NCBI GenBank assembly: GCA_902778275.1
Contig: CACYXE010000002.1
Span: 56,812 to 120,811, forward strand
DNA length: 64,000 nt
Reading direction: 5' to 3'
Source: Oscillospiraceae bacterium
GTDB taxonomy: Bacteria; Bacillota; Clostridia; Oscillospirales; Oscillospiraceae
The stretch's first letter is position 1, and every line of letters begins with the position of its first letter. Under the pieces are notes generated by a model. That model searched no databases. It was not told the DNA's origin and saw only the letters and a program-made list of their open reading frames with translations. Made by a program: the position numbers and the translations under genes. Shown here one piece after another: positions 43,243-52,046 of this stretch.

Positions 43243-44604
43243 TCCCAAAACAGCGGCTATGGCTTCGCCTATGTTTTTGACCGGGATCAGATGTAGATCT
43301 TTTGGGCAAATGATCTCATCCCGCACATGCGCCGGAATCACACAGCGATGAAACCCAAGTCTTGCGATTTCCGACAGTCTCTGATTCAAAACGCTCACAC
43401 TGCGAATTTCTCCGGATAAACCTATTTCACCGATCGCCGCCAAATCCGCTCCCAATGGCCGGTCAAGAAAACTGGAGGCCACTGCCAGCAAGGTTGCCAG
43501 GTCCGCTGCCGGCTCATCCAAGGAAAGACCGCCGATAACATTGATATAGGTGTCGCAGTTTCCGATTGGCATTCCCCCGCGTTTTTCCAGTACGGCAAGC
43601 AGCATAGCTGCCCGGTTATAATCGATGCCGTTGCTTCTGCGTGAGGCATTGTATCCGCCGGGACTTACCAGTGCCTGGACTTCAGCAAGAATGGGTCTTG
43701 TGCCTTCGATTACGCAAGCGACACAGGTACCTGGACTGTTCTCGGGGCGGCCGGAGAGCAAAAGCTCGGAGGGATTCTCCACACAGCGCAGTCCGGCTTC
43801 TTCCATTTCAAAAACACCGATCTCATTGGTAGACCCAAAACGATTTTTAGCGGCCCGCAGAATACGAAAACTGGTATTGCGTTCGCCCTCAAAGTACAGA
43901 ACACAGTCGACCATATGCTCAAGGACTTTGGGACCCGCTATACTTCCCTCTTTATTCACGTGCCCGATGACGAAAACAGTGAGTCCCTTTTCCTTCGTAA
44001 CACGCATGATGCGCATGGTGCACTCTCGCACCTGGCTGATACTGCCCGGCGCTGAACTGATTTCCGCATCCGAGACCGTTTGAATGGAGTCAATGATCAC
44101 GACCTCGGGCTTCAGTGTATCAATGCAGTTGAGAATATTGTCGATATCTGTCTCTGCCAACACATAAAGACCGTCGTTTTCCACGCCCAGACGGAGCGCG
44201 CGCAGTTTCAATTGCCGTTCGCTTTCTTCTCCAGTCACATACAGGATCTTTCTTCCCGCAAGAGGCTGCCCGCACATCTGCAGCAGCAAGGTGGATTTAC
44301 CGATGCCTGGCGCGCCGCCAACCAGGTTCAGTGAGCCCAGAACCGACCCGCCGCCCAGAACGCGGTCAAACTCAGAAATGCCGGTGGAAAACCGCATTTC
44401 TTCCGCTGTGTCAAGTTCAGAGATCCGCCTGGCTTTCGGCTGGCTGTGGTCACGCTTTGCACCAATGGCTTTTTTCGCGGTTCTGGTATCCAGCTTTATT
44501 TCTTCCAGGCTGTTCCACGCGCCGCAGGCAGGGCATTTCCCACCCCAATTTGCGGTCTCGTTCCCGCATTCGCTGCAGCAATAGATTGTCTTTTGTTTAG
44601 CCAT
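43231..44604 (-). CDS. radA: DNA repair protein RadA
   Basis: 457-aa RecA-like helicase for branch migration in recombination. N-terminal zinc finger CCSECGNETANWGGKCPACGAW, Walker A GAPGIGKST, the RadA motif KNRFG (AAKNRFGSTNEIG), and a C-terminal Lon-protease-like domain with VNVIGGLSLDEPAADLA. No lonB neighbour. Followed at 15 bases upstream by the cwlD stop. Confidence 0.95.
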   Translation of the reverse strand: MAKQKTIYCCSECGNETANWGGKCPACGAWNSLEEIKLDTRTAKKAIGAKRDHSQPKARRISELDTAEEMRFSTGISEFDRVLGGGSVLGSLNLVGGAPGIGKSTLLLQMCGQPLAGRKILYVTGEESERQLKLRALRLGVENDGLYVLAETDIDNILNCIDTLKPEVVIIDSIQTVSDAEISSAPGSISQVRECTMRIMRVTKEKGLTVFVIGHVNKEGSIAGPKVLEHMVDCVLYFEGERNTSFRILRAAKNRFGSTNEIGVFEMEEAGLRCVENPSELLLSGRPENSPGTCVACVIEGTRPILAEVQALVSPGGYNASRRSNGIDYNRAAMLLAVLEKRGGMPIGNCDTYINVIGGLSLDEPAADLATLLAVASSFLDRPLGADLAAIGEIGLSGEIRSVSVLNQRLSEIARLGFHRCVIPAHVRDEIICPKDLHLIPVKNIGEAIAAVLGKKK

Positions 44605-44619
44605 TTTCTTCTCCGAATC

Positions 44620-45405
44620 TTAGGAATAGGATGTGTTTTCTCGGGTATCGAATTGCAGAAAGGAAGCCAACAAAACCGCAGCGAATGCAGTCTGATAATG
44701 GTCTTCCATCAATTGGTCCAGATCAAACGGATTGGAAACGAATCCGCATTCCACCAGTATCGCAGGGCAATCCACGTTGGCGGTAAGATACAAATTCTTG
44801 GGAGCGGGTTCAGCAACACGGCGGTTTTCATTTTGCAGGTATGTAAGGATGTTCCGGTGAGTCAATTCTCCGAACGTTTTGCTTTGCTCACCCCGCGCAT
44901 ATAATACCTGTGCGCCGCTGGGCTGTGAGGTAGGATAATTATTCTGGTGAATGCTGATCAGAATCCCGTTGGGAACGGCATTGATCAATTGTGCCCGGTA
45001 TACGAGGTCTTCGTGTTCACTGTAAGAAGCGTAATCTGTACGGCAGGAATCGTCTTCCCGCGTCATTACAGAACTCTGGCCGCAGAAGACCGCAATCTCC
45101 CGCAGCTTCAAAGCGATCGCCAGATTCATGTCGCTCTCTTTCATGCCATTCAAAGCGATTGCTCCGCCATCGATCCCGCCATGTCCAGGATCAATTACAA
45201 GGCAACTGGAGCCCTCTGACGCAATGGTTTCCGCAGAGGGCATGTTATTCATGGAAAAGGCGAACATCAATGCTGCTGCCAGAATCAGCAGCAAACTGAT
45301 GATCTGTACAGTATGCTCGGGAAAATCCGCATCCATACGTTTTCCGGTCTCTGCTGCCGGTGCCTCAGATATCGTCATTATATCTGTTTGCCCAAACCAA
45401 GTCAA
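44620..45405 (-). CDS. cwlD: N-acetylmuramoyl-L-alanine amidase CwlD
   Basis: 261-aa amidase_3 enzyme with an N-terminal membrane anchor (VQIISLLLILAAALMFAFSM). Zinc/catalytic parts: IDPGHGGIDGGA, KESDMNLAIALKL, SIHQN and ILVECGFVSN. CwlD strips the stem peptide so that muramic-delta-lactam can form in the spore cortex. TTG start at 45405 has GAGGGGAAA; an ATG at 45378 lacks one. Lies 12 bases after spoIVA, so the two sporulation genes share a message. Confidence 0.85.
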   Translation of the reverse strand: MTWFGQTDIMTISEAPAAETGKRMDADFPEHTVQIISLLLILAAALMFAFSMNNMPSAETIASEGSSCLVIDPGHGGIDGGAIALNGMKESDMNLAIALKLREIAVFCGQSSVMTREDDSCRTDYASYSEHEDLVYRAQLINAVPNGILISIHQNNYPTSQPSGAQVLYARGEQSKTFGELTHRNILTYLQNENRRVAEPAPKNLYLTANVDCPAILVECGFVSNPFDLDQLMEDHYQTAFAAVLLASFLQFDTRENTSYS

Positions 45406-45417
45406 TGCTTTCCCCTC

Positions 45418-46896
45418 TCACAGCAAAATACAGATAAGTCCGCCGCTGCCCTCGTTGATGATACGCTGCAAGGCTTCCTGCAGCTTTCGTTTGGCGCTGT
45501 CCGGCAGCGCCTGCAGTTTTGCGGTCAAACCTTCTTCCGCAATATCGTTGAGCGACTTGCCAAAGATATTAGATTCCCAGATCCGATTTACGTCTCCGTT
45601 GAAGCCCTGCAGCAGGAAGTTAATGATCTCTTCAGATGCAGTTTCGCCACCGATAGCCGGGCTGACCTCCGTTTCCACATTGGTCATCAGCATGTGGATC
45701 GCAGGTGCGTTCGCCTTTAGTTTTACCGTGTATTTTCCGCCCTGTCTAACGATCTGCGGTTCTTCCAATTGCATCTGTGAGGCGTCCGGAATCACAACGC
45801 CGTAACCGGTCGTGCGCACATCTTCCAATGCTTTTTTCAATCGTGAGTAGTCCTCCATTACAAAACTCATATCTGTCAGAGTCGAAATCAGATCGGCGTC
45901 ATTTTGAATCGACAGTCCGGTCTGCTCGCTGATGGTTTCATAGTACAAGGCCCTCGGCAGCTGCAGCTCAAGAGCTACTTTCCCGGTTCCCAGATCTTTC
46001 CCGCTTACTTTCGCAGCACTGATTTTTTCATTCTCCGTCAGTGTATCCGCAAAAGAATAACAATCCTGAATCTTTATCAGGTTTTCACTGGACTGTATGA
46101 GACTGGAGATCAATTCGTTCCGCAGAGAATTGCCGGGCTCTAATGCCTCAAACCATTCCGGGAGATAGATTCCGATGGACCTCAAGGGGAATTCCTCCAG
46201 CACGGAGGAAAGGATCTTTTGAATATCCTCATCGGTGAAGCTCAAACAGTTGATGCGCAGACATTTTGTCTGGTATTTCTGAGAGATCTCAGCAGCCAGT
46301 TCCGCAGCTGCCTCTGTCGACGGATCCAGGCAGTTGAGCAAAACAACAAACGGTTTCCCGATGGCCTGTAATTCCCTGATCGCACGTTCTTCAGCTTTAA
46401 GATAATTATCCCTTGGGATATCGCAAATCGTGCCATCTGTTGTCACAACAAGCCCGATCGTGGAATGTTCTTTGATTACCTTTTGTGTTCCCAGCTCAGC
46501 AGCTTCCGTCAGGGATATCTCATGGTCAAACCAGGGGGTCGTGACCATTCGTTCCATGTTATCTTCAAACTGCCCGGATGCCCCGTCGACCATGTATCCG
46601 ACACAGTCGACCAAACGCACAGAAAGCGGAATATTATCCGGCAGTGTAATGGAAACCGCTTCCTCGGGGATGAATTTCGGCTCCGCTGTCATGATCGTTC
46701 GGCCGGAGCCACTCTGCGGGAGTTCATCCTTTGCACGTTCGCGCATATACGGGTCATCGATCTGCGGGATCACCAGCTTTTCCATGAAACGTTTGATAAA
46801 ACTGGATTTACCGGTCCGCACAGGTCCAACAACACCAAGCATGAACGCCCCGCCTGTGCGCTTTGCGATGTCATGATAAATGTTAGTATCAATCAT
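45418..46896 (-). CDS. spoIVA: stage IV sporulation protein A, coat morphogenetic ATPase
   Basis: 492-aa SpoIVA, the same length as I recall for the Bacillus protein. It polymerises by ATP hydrolysis into the coat basement on the forespore, recruited by SpoVM and SipL. Walker A is GPVRTGKSSF (about 24-33), Walker B-like LVDCVGYMVDGASG, sensor region GLVVTTDGTICDIPRDNY, and the conserved C-terminal tail ending in ICILL. ATG 46896 with GGAGG; that ribosome site is buried in the 3' arm of a hairpin. Partner genes spoVM and sipL are in this window. Confidence 0.96.
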   Translation of the reverse strand: MIDTNIYHDIAKRTGGAFMLGVVGPVRTGKSSFIKRFMEKLVIPQIDDPYMRERAKDELPQSGSGRTIMTAEPKFIPEEAVSITLPDNIPLSVRLVDCVGYMVDGASGQFEDNMERMVTTPWFDHEISLTEAAELGTQKVIKEHSTIGLVVTTDGTICDIPRDNYLKAEERAIRELQAIGKPFVVLLNCLDPSTEAAAELAAEISQKYQTKCLRINCLSFTDEDIQKILSSVLEEFPLRSIGIYLPEWFEALEPGNSLRNELISSLIQSSENLIKIQDCYSFADTLTENEKISAAKVSGKDLGTGKVALELQLPRALYYETISEQTGLSIQNDADLISTLTDMSFVMEDYSRLKKALEDVRTTGYGVVIPDASQMQLEEPQIVRQGGKYTVKLKANAPAIHMLMTNVETEVSPAIGGETASEEIINFLLQGFNGDVNRIWESNIFGKSLNDIAEEGLTAKLQALPDSAKRKLQEALQRIINEGSGGLICILL

Positions 46897-46950
46897 AAAA
46901 AAGCCTCCGCATTCATTCTCGTTTGTACGAGTCTATGAGATGCGGAGGCT
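46897..46950 (-). terminator. terminator-like hairpin overlapping the spoIVA ribosome site
   Basis: On the minus strand AGCCTCCGCAT (46950-46940) pairs perfectly over 11 bp with ATGCGGAGGCT (46912-46902), with a small inner stem CTCGT/ACGAG in the loop, followed by five or six T and then the spoIVA ATG. It would end Nif3-gene transcripts; its 3' arm contains GGAGG, the spoIVA Shine-Dalgarno. Confidence 0.8.
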
Positions 46951-46958
46951 AATTATAC
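46930..46958 (-). promoter_or_regulatory. candidate sigma-E promoter for spoIVA
   Basis: Minus strand GTATAAT (46958-46952; 5 of 7 to KMATATT), 14-base spacer, CATAGACT (46937-46930; one mismatch to CATACAnT). Predicted start about 46923 lies inside the hairpin loop, so the message would lack the 5' arm and leave GGAGG free. spoIVA is sigma-E controlled in B. subtilis. Confidence 0.6.
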
Positions 46959-46969
46959 CCTTGTCTGAT

Positions 46970-47734
46970 TCAGATAGACTGGATCAGCTGTTTGTGAACT
47001 TCAGAAACGATAAAGCTGACTTCCGGATAACCTGCTTGCAGGCGGGCGGCTAAATCCGAAATGATGGGGTTTTCCGTACAGAAATGATCGGCATCTATGA
47101 GATTTAAGCCGAGATCCTGTGCTTGCTGAAACTGATGATATTTGATATCAGACGTGACATAAGTGTCACAGCCGGCAAGGAATGCGTCTTCGATAGCATG
47201 GGACCCGGCGCCGCCCATAACGGCAAGCTTATAAACCGGTCGTCCGGAATCAATGAAGCGTAGACTGTTGACTTTTAAGATGCGCTTGCAATCCAGAAGA
47301 AATTCTTCCAACGGAATCTGTCTGGCAAGATGACCGATGCGCCCACAGCCGTCTTGATCCAGCGGACCTTTCACTTCCCCACCGAGTTTTTGCATCAGCA
47401 CATCATTGACGCCGCCGCTTGTGATATCAAGATTGGTATGCATGCAAATCGCAGCGATTTGATGTTCGATCAAGCGCAGGACTTTGGCCCCTTCACCCGA
47501 GCTTGTAATGCTTTTCAAAGGGTCCCAGATCAAAGGATGATGGGAGATGATCAATTGCGCCCCTTTTAAGATCGCCTCATCGATAACAGGACCCGTAATA
47601 TCCAGTGCGAGCAATACCCTGTTTACCTCTTGATTGGGATGCCCTACCAGGAACCCGGAGTTATCAAAATCCAACTGCAGGTCAAGGGGAGCAAAACTGC
47701 AAAGCGTATCAAAGATGTTCTGAACTGTTATCAT
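46970..47734 (-). CDS. Nif3-like dinuclear metal center hexameric protein
   Basis: 254-aa Nif3/YbgI/YqfO family. Starts MITVQNIFDTLCSFAPLDLQLDFDNSGFLVG; metal ligands in ISHHPLIWDPLKSI, MHTNLD and SDIKYHQ / DADHFCTE. The short form without the middle PII-like insertion. Function of the family is unsettled. It overlaps trmK by 26 bases, the trmK-nif3 pairing known from B. subtilis (yqfN-yqfO). Confidence 0.92.
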   Translation of the reverse strand: MITVQNIFDTLCSFAPLDLQLDFDNSGFLVGHPNQEVNRVLLALDITGPVIDEAILKGAQLIISHHPLIWDPLKSITSSGEGAKVLRLIEHQIAAICMHTNLDITSGGVNDVLMQKLGGEVKGPLDQDGCGRIGHLARQIPLEEFLLDCKRILKVNSLRFIDSGRPVYKLAVMGGAGSHAIEDAFLAGCDTYVTSDIKYHQFQQAQDLGLNLIDADHFCTENPIISDLAARLQAGYPEVSFIVSEVHKQLIQSI

Positions 47735-48410
47735 TATCCTGTATCTCCCGCATTTGTTGAAGCACATCGCCCAGCAGATTTGCTTTTCCATTTTTTTCAT
47801 CGGAGCTGCCCTTGATGCCGGACAGCGCATTTTCCATCCTTGTGATCTGTGATTCCAGGAACTTTCCGAACAAGGGTTCGTTCTTAACGGTATCAATATG
47901 GCCGAGAAACAGCTCCGCATCGCTTAAGGAGGGACAATAACCGCCAAATCGTACAGTCAAGATAGAATAGATCTTATTATTGTCCTCGACCAAGTGTTCA
48001 GACAGGATCCCATATTCGTTATTGGAAAGCCAGTAACGCAACACCTCGGCCTTGGTCATCGGCTGCAGTATCATGGTATATCGCGCATCCATCGTCCATT
48101 CAGCCTGGTCAAGGATGCGGCAGATCAAGTCACCGCCCATGCCGGCGATAACGATCGTATCGACCGTCTCGGGATCGCATGCGCTCAATCCGTCACACAG
48201 CAGGAATTTGATCCTGTCCGTTAAGCCCTCGTTGTCGGCTGTAGTTTTGGCGGCGTTCAAGGGGCCTTCATTGATATCCGAGGCAATAATATTACCTGGA
48301 TATCCCCTCTTGGCCAGCGCTGCAGGCAGATAACCATGGTCGGTTCCTACATCGATGACGCCGGTTCCATCTTGTATTTCATCCAAAATCGCAGCCAAAC
48401 GTCTATTCAC
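47709..48410 (-). CDS. trmK: tRNA (adenine(22)-N(1))-methyltransferase TrmK
   Basis: 233-aa SAM methyltransferase making m1A22 in tRNA. VIDVGTDHGYLPAALAKRG is the SAM motif, then VIAGMGGDLICRIL and LQPMTKAEVLRYWLSNN. GTG start. C-terminal coiled-coil part (about 190-233) is shorter than in some relatives. Paired with nif3. Confidence 0.92.
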   Translation of the reverse strand: MNRRLAAILDEIQDGTGVIDVGTDHGYLPAALAKRGYPGNIIASDINEGPLNAAKTTADNEGLTDRIKFLLCDGLSACDPETVDTIVIAGMGGDLICRILDQAEWTMDARYTMILQPMTKAEVLRYWLSNNEYGILSEHLVEDNNKIYSILTVRFGGYCPSLSDAELFLGHIDTVKNEPLFGKFLESQITRMENALSGIKGSSDEKNGKANLLGDVLQQMREIQDNDNSSEHL

Positions 48411-48430
48411 AGGTCATCACTCCAAACATA

Positions 48431-48460
48431 TAAAAAGAATAGCCGGTATGACCCGGCTAT
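48431..48460 (-). terminator. terminator after the DUF1858 gene
   Basis: ATAGCCGG (48460-48453 on the minus strand) pairs with CCGGCTAT (48446-48439) and is followed by TCTTTTTA. Confidence 0.82.
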
Positions 48461-48467
48461 ATGAGAA

Positions 48468-48668
48468 TCAAAGCGTATTTAAATACTCCACCAATGCGGA
48501 AAGAAACTCATCCGGGTCAACACCGTGTGCGGCACAAGCCTGTTCAAGGGTTTCTCCACTGGCCATAGCGCAGCCCATACAATGCATGCCGATCGCCTGG
48601 AACGCAGGCATAGCCTCGGGACAGTTTTCGACGATCTCAGAAATTAAGGTCTCTCTTGTGATTTCCAT
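48468..48668 (-). CDS. DUF1858 domain-containing protein
   Basis: 66-aa DUF1858 (ScdA N-terminal-like) protein. Core: ISEIVENCPEAMPAFQAIGMHCMGCAMASGETLEQACAAHGVD; the HCMGC pair of cysteines is invariant in the family and may bind metal or a hydride-transfer cofactor. Function not established. AAAGGAGA precedes the ATG. Stands alone between two terminators. Confidence 0.88.
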   Translation of the reverse strand: MEITRETLISEIVENCPEAMPAFQAIGMHCMGCAMASGETLEQACAAHGVDPDEFLSALVEYLNTL

Positions 48669-48696
48669 GCCGAATCTCCTTTTAGGTTCATAAATA

Positions 48697-48732
48697 AAGA
48701 ATGGGACGCATATCCATGCGCCCCATTCTTTT
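48697..48732 (-). terminator. terminator after the zinc-ribbon gene
   Basis: AAAGAATGGG and CCCATTCTTT pair around an inner CGCAT/ATGCG stem (48699-48730), with TATTTATG after it on the minus strand. Confidence 0.82.
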
Positions 48733-48741
48733 GCCAGACAA

Positions 48742-49020
48742 TTAAGCCTGCTCTCTCATCTTAGCAAAGCATTCGCTGCAGTAAACGGGACGATCGGACT
48801 TGGGCTCGAAAGGAACTCTTGCCTCACCGCCACAGGCAGCGCAGACAGCAGTAAAGTACTCACGGGGAGCGCGAGCAGCATTCTTGCGAGCATCACGGCA
48901 GGGCTTGCAGCGCTGAGGCTCATTCTGGAAGCCACGCTCAGCATAAAACTCCTGCTCACCGGCGGTGAAAACGAACTCGTTACCACACTCTTTGCAAACT
49001 AAGGTCTTGTCTTCGTACAT
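48742..49020 (-). CDS. zinc-ribbon domain protein (CxxC_CxxC_SSSS type)
   Basis: 92-aa protein with two zinc ribbons: VCKECGNEF...RCKPCR and VCAACGGEARVPF...VYCSECF. This double-ribbon family is widespread in Clostridia and Chloroflexi; proposed nucleic-acid or ribosome-linked roles are unproven. AGAGAGGA ribosome site, 45 bases after the sigma-factor gene, so possibly in the same transcript. Confidence 0.88.
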   Translation of the reverse strand: MYEDKTLVCKECGNEFVFTAGEQEFYAERGFQNEPQRCKPCRDARKNAARAPREYFTAVCAACGGEARVPFEPKSDRPVYCSECFAKMREQA

Positions 49021-49065
49021 TTTGAATCCTCTCTTTGATTGTTGCCGTTTTGGCTATATTTGCGA

Positions 49066-49683
49066 TCAGCCCATGCTGATATCGCCAAGGTTAAGGTTCC
49101 GCGCCAGCTTGCGTCGGATTCTCTGCACAGCGTTGTCGATCGCCTTTTCCCCTTTCCCAAGCTGTTGAGCGATCTCGCGATAGGATAAACCATCCAGATA
49201 CAGCTCCAAAACCTGGGATTCCATCTTGGATAAACACTGTGCAAAAATATGGTATAATTCTTCCTTGCTCTCTCTGGCCAGAACCAGATCTTCCGTACTG
49301 CGCTGGAAGATCTCAGATGTTGTCGACAACGGCAAACTGGGGTCTTCGGAGAGTAGATCCAGGGACATGCCATCATTTAAGGGGTAATGCTTGAGGCGGG
49401 AGGCGGATTTTACTGCCGATAACAAACGCATGCGTATACAATGCTCAGCAAAGGTATGAAACGAAGAACCCGCCGATGGGGAAAACTGTCGGATCGCAGA
49501 CAGAAGCCCAAACATCCCTTCCTGGATCAGGTCCTCACTGTCCCCCCCTGCCAAAAACAGCGGGCGGGCACAGATACGAACCAGGCGGAGATAGCGTTCT
49601 GCAAGCGCTTCTTCTGCAAGCCGGTCATTTTGGGTGGCCATTTGCAGCAACTCAGTATCGCTTAAAGCTGCATAATCAATCAT
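49066..49683 (-). CDS. sigH: sigma-70 family sigma factor, SigH (Spo0H)-like
   Basis: 205-aa sigma factor with region 2 (DLIQEGMFGLLSAIRQF, FHTFAEHCIRMRLLSAVKSASRLKH) and region 4 (LELYLDGLSYREIAQQLGKGEKAIDNAVQRIRRKLA). The pattern and length match SigH, the early-sporulation and competence sigma, more than the ECF group. The usual B. subtilis neighbours (rpmG2, secE) are not here, so the symbol is an inference. Preceded by a sigma-A promoter. Confidence 0.75.
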   Translation of the reverse strand: MIDYAALSDTELLQMATQNDRLAEEALAERYLRLVRICARPLFLAGGDSEDLIQEGMFGLLSAIRQFSPSAGSSFHTFAEHCIRMRLLSAVKSASRLKHYPLNDGMSLDLLSEDPSLPLSTTSEIFQRSTEDLVLARESKEELYHIFAQCLSKMESQVLELYLDGLSYREIAQQLGKGEKAIDNAVQRIRRKLARNLNLGDISMG

Positions 49684-49718
49684 AAAAAAACTCTAATATT
49701 ACCAAATAGACATTGTTT

Positions 49719-49746
49719 ATTATACAACATCTTTGTTCAAAGTCAA
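49719..49746 (-). promoter_or_regulatory. sigma-A promoter for the sigH-like gene
   Basis: Minus strand TTGACT (49746-49741), 16-base spacer, TATAAT (49724-49719). Start about 49712. The remaining 49747-49806 is AT-rich with no clear terminator for ruvB. Confidence 0.7.
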
Positions 49747-49806
49747 TAGAGCCAATCCCAATTTTTTTAAGTATTTTTATAAAATATTTGAAAAAATGGA
49801 AAGAAA

Positions 49807-50847
49807 TCAAAGCTCCATTTGCTGCTGACCCATATATGCGATCCCGAGATGCTCATAGGCTTTGCGTGTAACACAGCGGCCGCGAGGCGTACGCGTCAAA
49901 AAACCTTTTTGCAGAAGGTAGGGCTCATAGACGTCCTCCAAGGTCACCGCTTCTTCGTTGATCGTCGCCGCCAGCGTGTCCAGACCGACAGGGCCGCCGC
50001 CATAGTATTCGATAATACTGCGAAGCATACGACGGTCAATAGCATCCAAGCCGAGCTTATCCACTTCCAGACTGGACAGAGCTTCGTCTGCCACTTCTTT
50101 CGTGATGATACCATTGGCTTTTACCTGCGCGAAATCTCTCACCCTGCGCAGGAGCCTGTTGGCGATTCGAGGCGTTCCTCTGGAGCGGGAAGCGATCTCG
50201 TAGGCGCCGTCCGCTTCGATATCCACGCCCAGGATTCCGGCAGAACGGGTCACGATCCGCTGCAGCTCTTCAGGCGTATAAAGCTCAAGGCGAAGCGTCA
50301 CGCCAAAACGATCCCTCAACGGAGCGGTCAGCTGACCGGAGCGCGTTGTGGCGCCGATCAGGGTGAAGTGCGGCAGATCCAGATGCAGGGAATTCGCAGA
50401 AGGTCCCTTGCCCAAGATAATGTCGATGGCATAGTCTTCCATTGCGGGATACAGGATCTCCTCATAGGCGCGGTTCAAACGGTGAATCTCATCTACAAAG
50501 AGAATATCGCCCTCGTTCAGGTTGGTCAGCATAGCTACAAGATCGCCCGGCTTTTCAATGGCAGGGCCGGAAGTGATCCGCATGTTGACGCCCATCTCAT
50601 TGGCGATTACCGCAGCAAGGGTGGTTTTTCCCAGACCCGGGGGGCCGTGCAGCAGGACGTGGTCCAGGGGTTCGTTTCGGAGCTTTGCCGCACGGATGAA
50701 GATCTCCAGGTTATTCTTTGCCTTTTCCTGACCTATGTACTCCGTTATGGTACGAGGGCGAAGAGAACCTTCGTTATAATCCTCGGGGAGACTTGCGGTC
50801 GTTGTGATGATTTCGCCGCCGGTTTCCTCAGAAAAATTGATACTCAT
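49807..50847 (-). CDS. ruvB: Holliday junction branch migration helicase RuvB
   Basis: 346-aa AAA+ motor. Signature N-terminus [24 protein letters not shown], Walker [10 protein letters not shown], Walker B FVDEIHR, sensor 1 GATTRSG, arginine finger region APLRDRFG, C-terminal winged helix with [16 protein letters not shown]. Third gene of ruvC-ruvA-ruvB in the usual order. Confidence 0.97.
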   Translation of the reverse strand: MSINFSEETGGEIITTTASLPEDYNEGSLRPRTITEYIGQEKAKNNLEIFIRAAKLRNEPLDHVLLHGPPGLGKTTLAAVIANEMGVNMRITSGPAIEKPGDLVAMLTNLNEGDILFVDEIHRLNRAYEEILYPAMEDYAIDIILGKGPSANSLHLDLPHFTLIGATTRSGQLTAPLRDRFGVTLRLELYTPEELQRIVTRSAGILGVDIEADGAYEIASRSRGTPRIANRLLRRVRDFAQVKANGIITKEVADEALSSLEVDKLGLDAIDRRMLRSIIEYYGGGPVGLDTLAATINEEAVTLEDVYEPYLLQKGFLTRTPRGRCVTRKAYEHLGIAYMGQQQMEL

Positions 50848-50859
50848 TCGATACTCCTG

Positions 50860-51459
50860 TTAATTAACCATCTGTTTCAGAACTGCCTTGATGATCTCTT
50901 CCGCGCTCATTCCGCTGGTATCCAGACGCTTCAAAACCTGAGCTACCTCGGCGCTGCTATAACCCAGGACCGTAAGGGCTGCGATCGCATCGCTGACCTG
51001 CTTGTCTCCTCCGGCCGGAAGATTCACCACCGGCAGATCGAAAACAGGACTATCCATCTCTTTGCTGATTTTGTCCTTCAACTCCAATATGACACGCTGA
51101 GCGATCTTCTTCCCGATCCCCGGGGCGACAGTAAGCGCTCTTACATCATTGTTGAGAATGGAGAGGGCAAGTCCATCCGGCGTATTGTATGAGAGGATCG
51201 AAAGCGCCGCTTTAGGGCCGATCCCGGAAACAGAAACCAGCATTTCATAACAGCGTTTCTCGCTTTTGCTGTAAAAACCGTATAAATCGAAGTTGCTCTC
51301 CCCTATTGATTCGGCTATATATAACTTGGCTTTCTCCCCGGTTTTCAAATATGAGATCGTATTGATGGTGGCATTGAGCGCAAAGCCGACGCCGCCGCAG
51401 TCCAATACGACAAGATTGGGTCCGATCTCTGAAACGATACCTTCTAAATGGTAGAACAT
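50860..51459 (-). CDS. ruvA: Holliday junction DNA-binding protein RuvA
   Basis: 199-aa tetramer-forming protein. OB domain MFYHLEGIVSEIGPNLVVLDCGGVGF, helix-hairpin-helix LVSVSGIGPKAALSIL and LTVAPGIGKKIAQRVILELKDK, C-terminal RuvB-contact domain with ALTVLGYSSAEVAQVL. Start at M 51459 after AGGAAGA; overlaps ruvC by 16 bases. Confidence 0.96.
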   Translation of the reverse strand: MFYHLEGIVSEIGPNLVVLDCGGVGFALNATINTISYLKTGEKAKLYIAESIGESNFDLYGFYSKSEKRCYEMLVSVSGIGPKAALSILSYNTPDGLALSILNNDVRALTVAPGIGKKIAQRVILELKDKISKEMDSPVFDLPVVNLPAGGDKQVSDAIAALTVLGYSSAEVAQVLKRLDTSGMSAEEIIKAVLKQMVN

Positions 51460-51956
51460 TCTTCCTGATCTCCTCTGAATAAAAGGGATGTAGAACTGCG
51501 TGCATGACACAGTGCCAAAGCGACGGCGTCAGCTGCGTCATCCGGTTTTGGCGGGGCCGGCAGCGAACAGATCCTCTTGACCATATCCATTACCTGGGAT
51601 TTCTCCGCACGGCCATAGCCGACCACCGCCTGCTTTACCTGAAGCGGGGTATACTCATAGATCTTGACGCCGGCTTTCTGACACGCCAGCAGGATGACGC
51701 CCCGGCCATGAGCGACGGCGATACCGGTTGTAATGTTGGTGTTGAAGAAGAGCTCTTCAATGGAAACGGCGTCAGGCTTGAAGATATCCAGCAAATCACA
51801 CATATCCTGATAAATCTGTTCCAGGCGGCTGGATAGACTTGTATGCGCAGGCGTTGTAATCACACCGCATTTGATGAGCTTATGCTTGTTTTTCTCGTAT
51901 TCCACGACCCCGAAGCCGATCGTTGCAATGCCGGGATCGATCCCTAAAATTCGCAT
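51444..51956 (-). CDS. ruvC: crossover junction endonuclease RuvC
   Basis: 170-aa resolvase. Catalytic acidic residues in MRILGIDPGIATIGFG (Asp7), SIEELFF (Glu), and KPDDAADAVALALCH (Asp pair). ATG 51956 gives the standard N-terminus; an in-frame ATG ten codons earlier is unlikely. Confidence 0.95.
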   Translation of the reverse strand: MRILGIDPGIATIGFGVVEYEKNKHKLIKCGVITTPAHTSLSSRLEQIYQDMCDLLDIFKPDAVSIEELFFNTNITTGIAVAHGRGVILLACQKAGVKIYEYTPLQVKQAVVGYGRAEKSQVMDMVKRICSLPAPPKPDDAADAVALALCHARSSTSLLFRGDQEECSTI

Positions 51957-51976
51957 TATTATCACATCCGCTATGG

Positions 51977-52005
51977 ATTTTATCATAATCCGGGATTGAT
52001 ATCAA
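51977..52005 (-). promoter_or_regulatory. sigma-A promoter for ruvCAB
   Basis: Minus strand TTGATA (52005-52000), 17-base spacer, TAAAAT (51982-51977). Start about 51970, leader about 14 bases. Confidence 0.7.
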
Positions 52006-52012
52006 CCAAAAG

Positions 52013-52041
52013 ATAAACCGACATGCCTTTTCATGTCGGTT
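52013..52041 (-). terminator. terminator after xerD
   Basis: AAACCGACATG pairs with CATGTCGGTTT around AAAAGG, then ATCTTTTGG on the minus strand. Confidence 0.85.
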
Positions 52042-52046
52042 TAATC

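Noticed and set aside
46952-46957. TATAAT upstream of spoIVA as a sigma-A -10
   Set aside because: No -35-like hexamer at 16-18 bases; the same bases fit better as part of a sigma-E -35.
49819-51192. Long plus-strand frame opposite ruvB and ruvA (457 codons)
   Set aside because: Antisense shadow of two well-conserved genes; no ribosome site and low-complexity composition.
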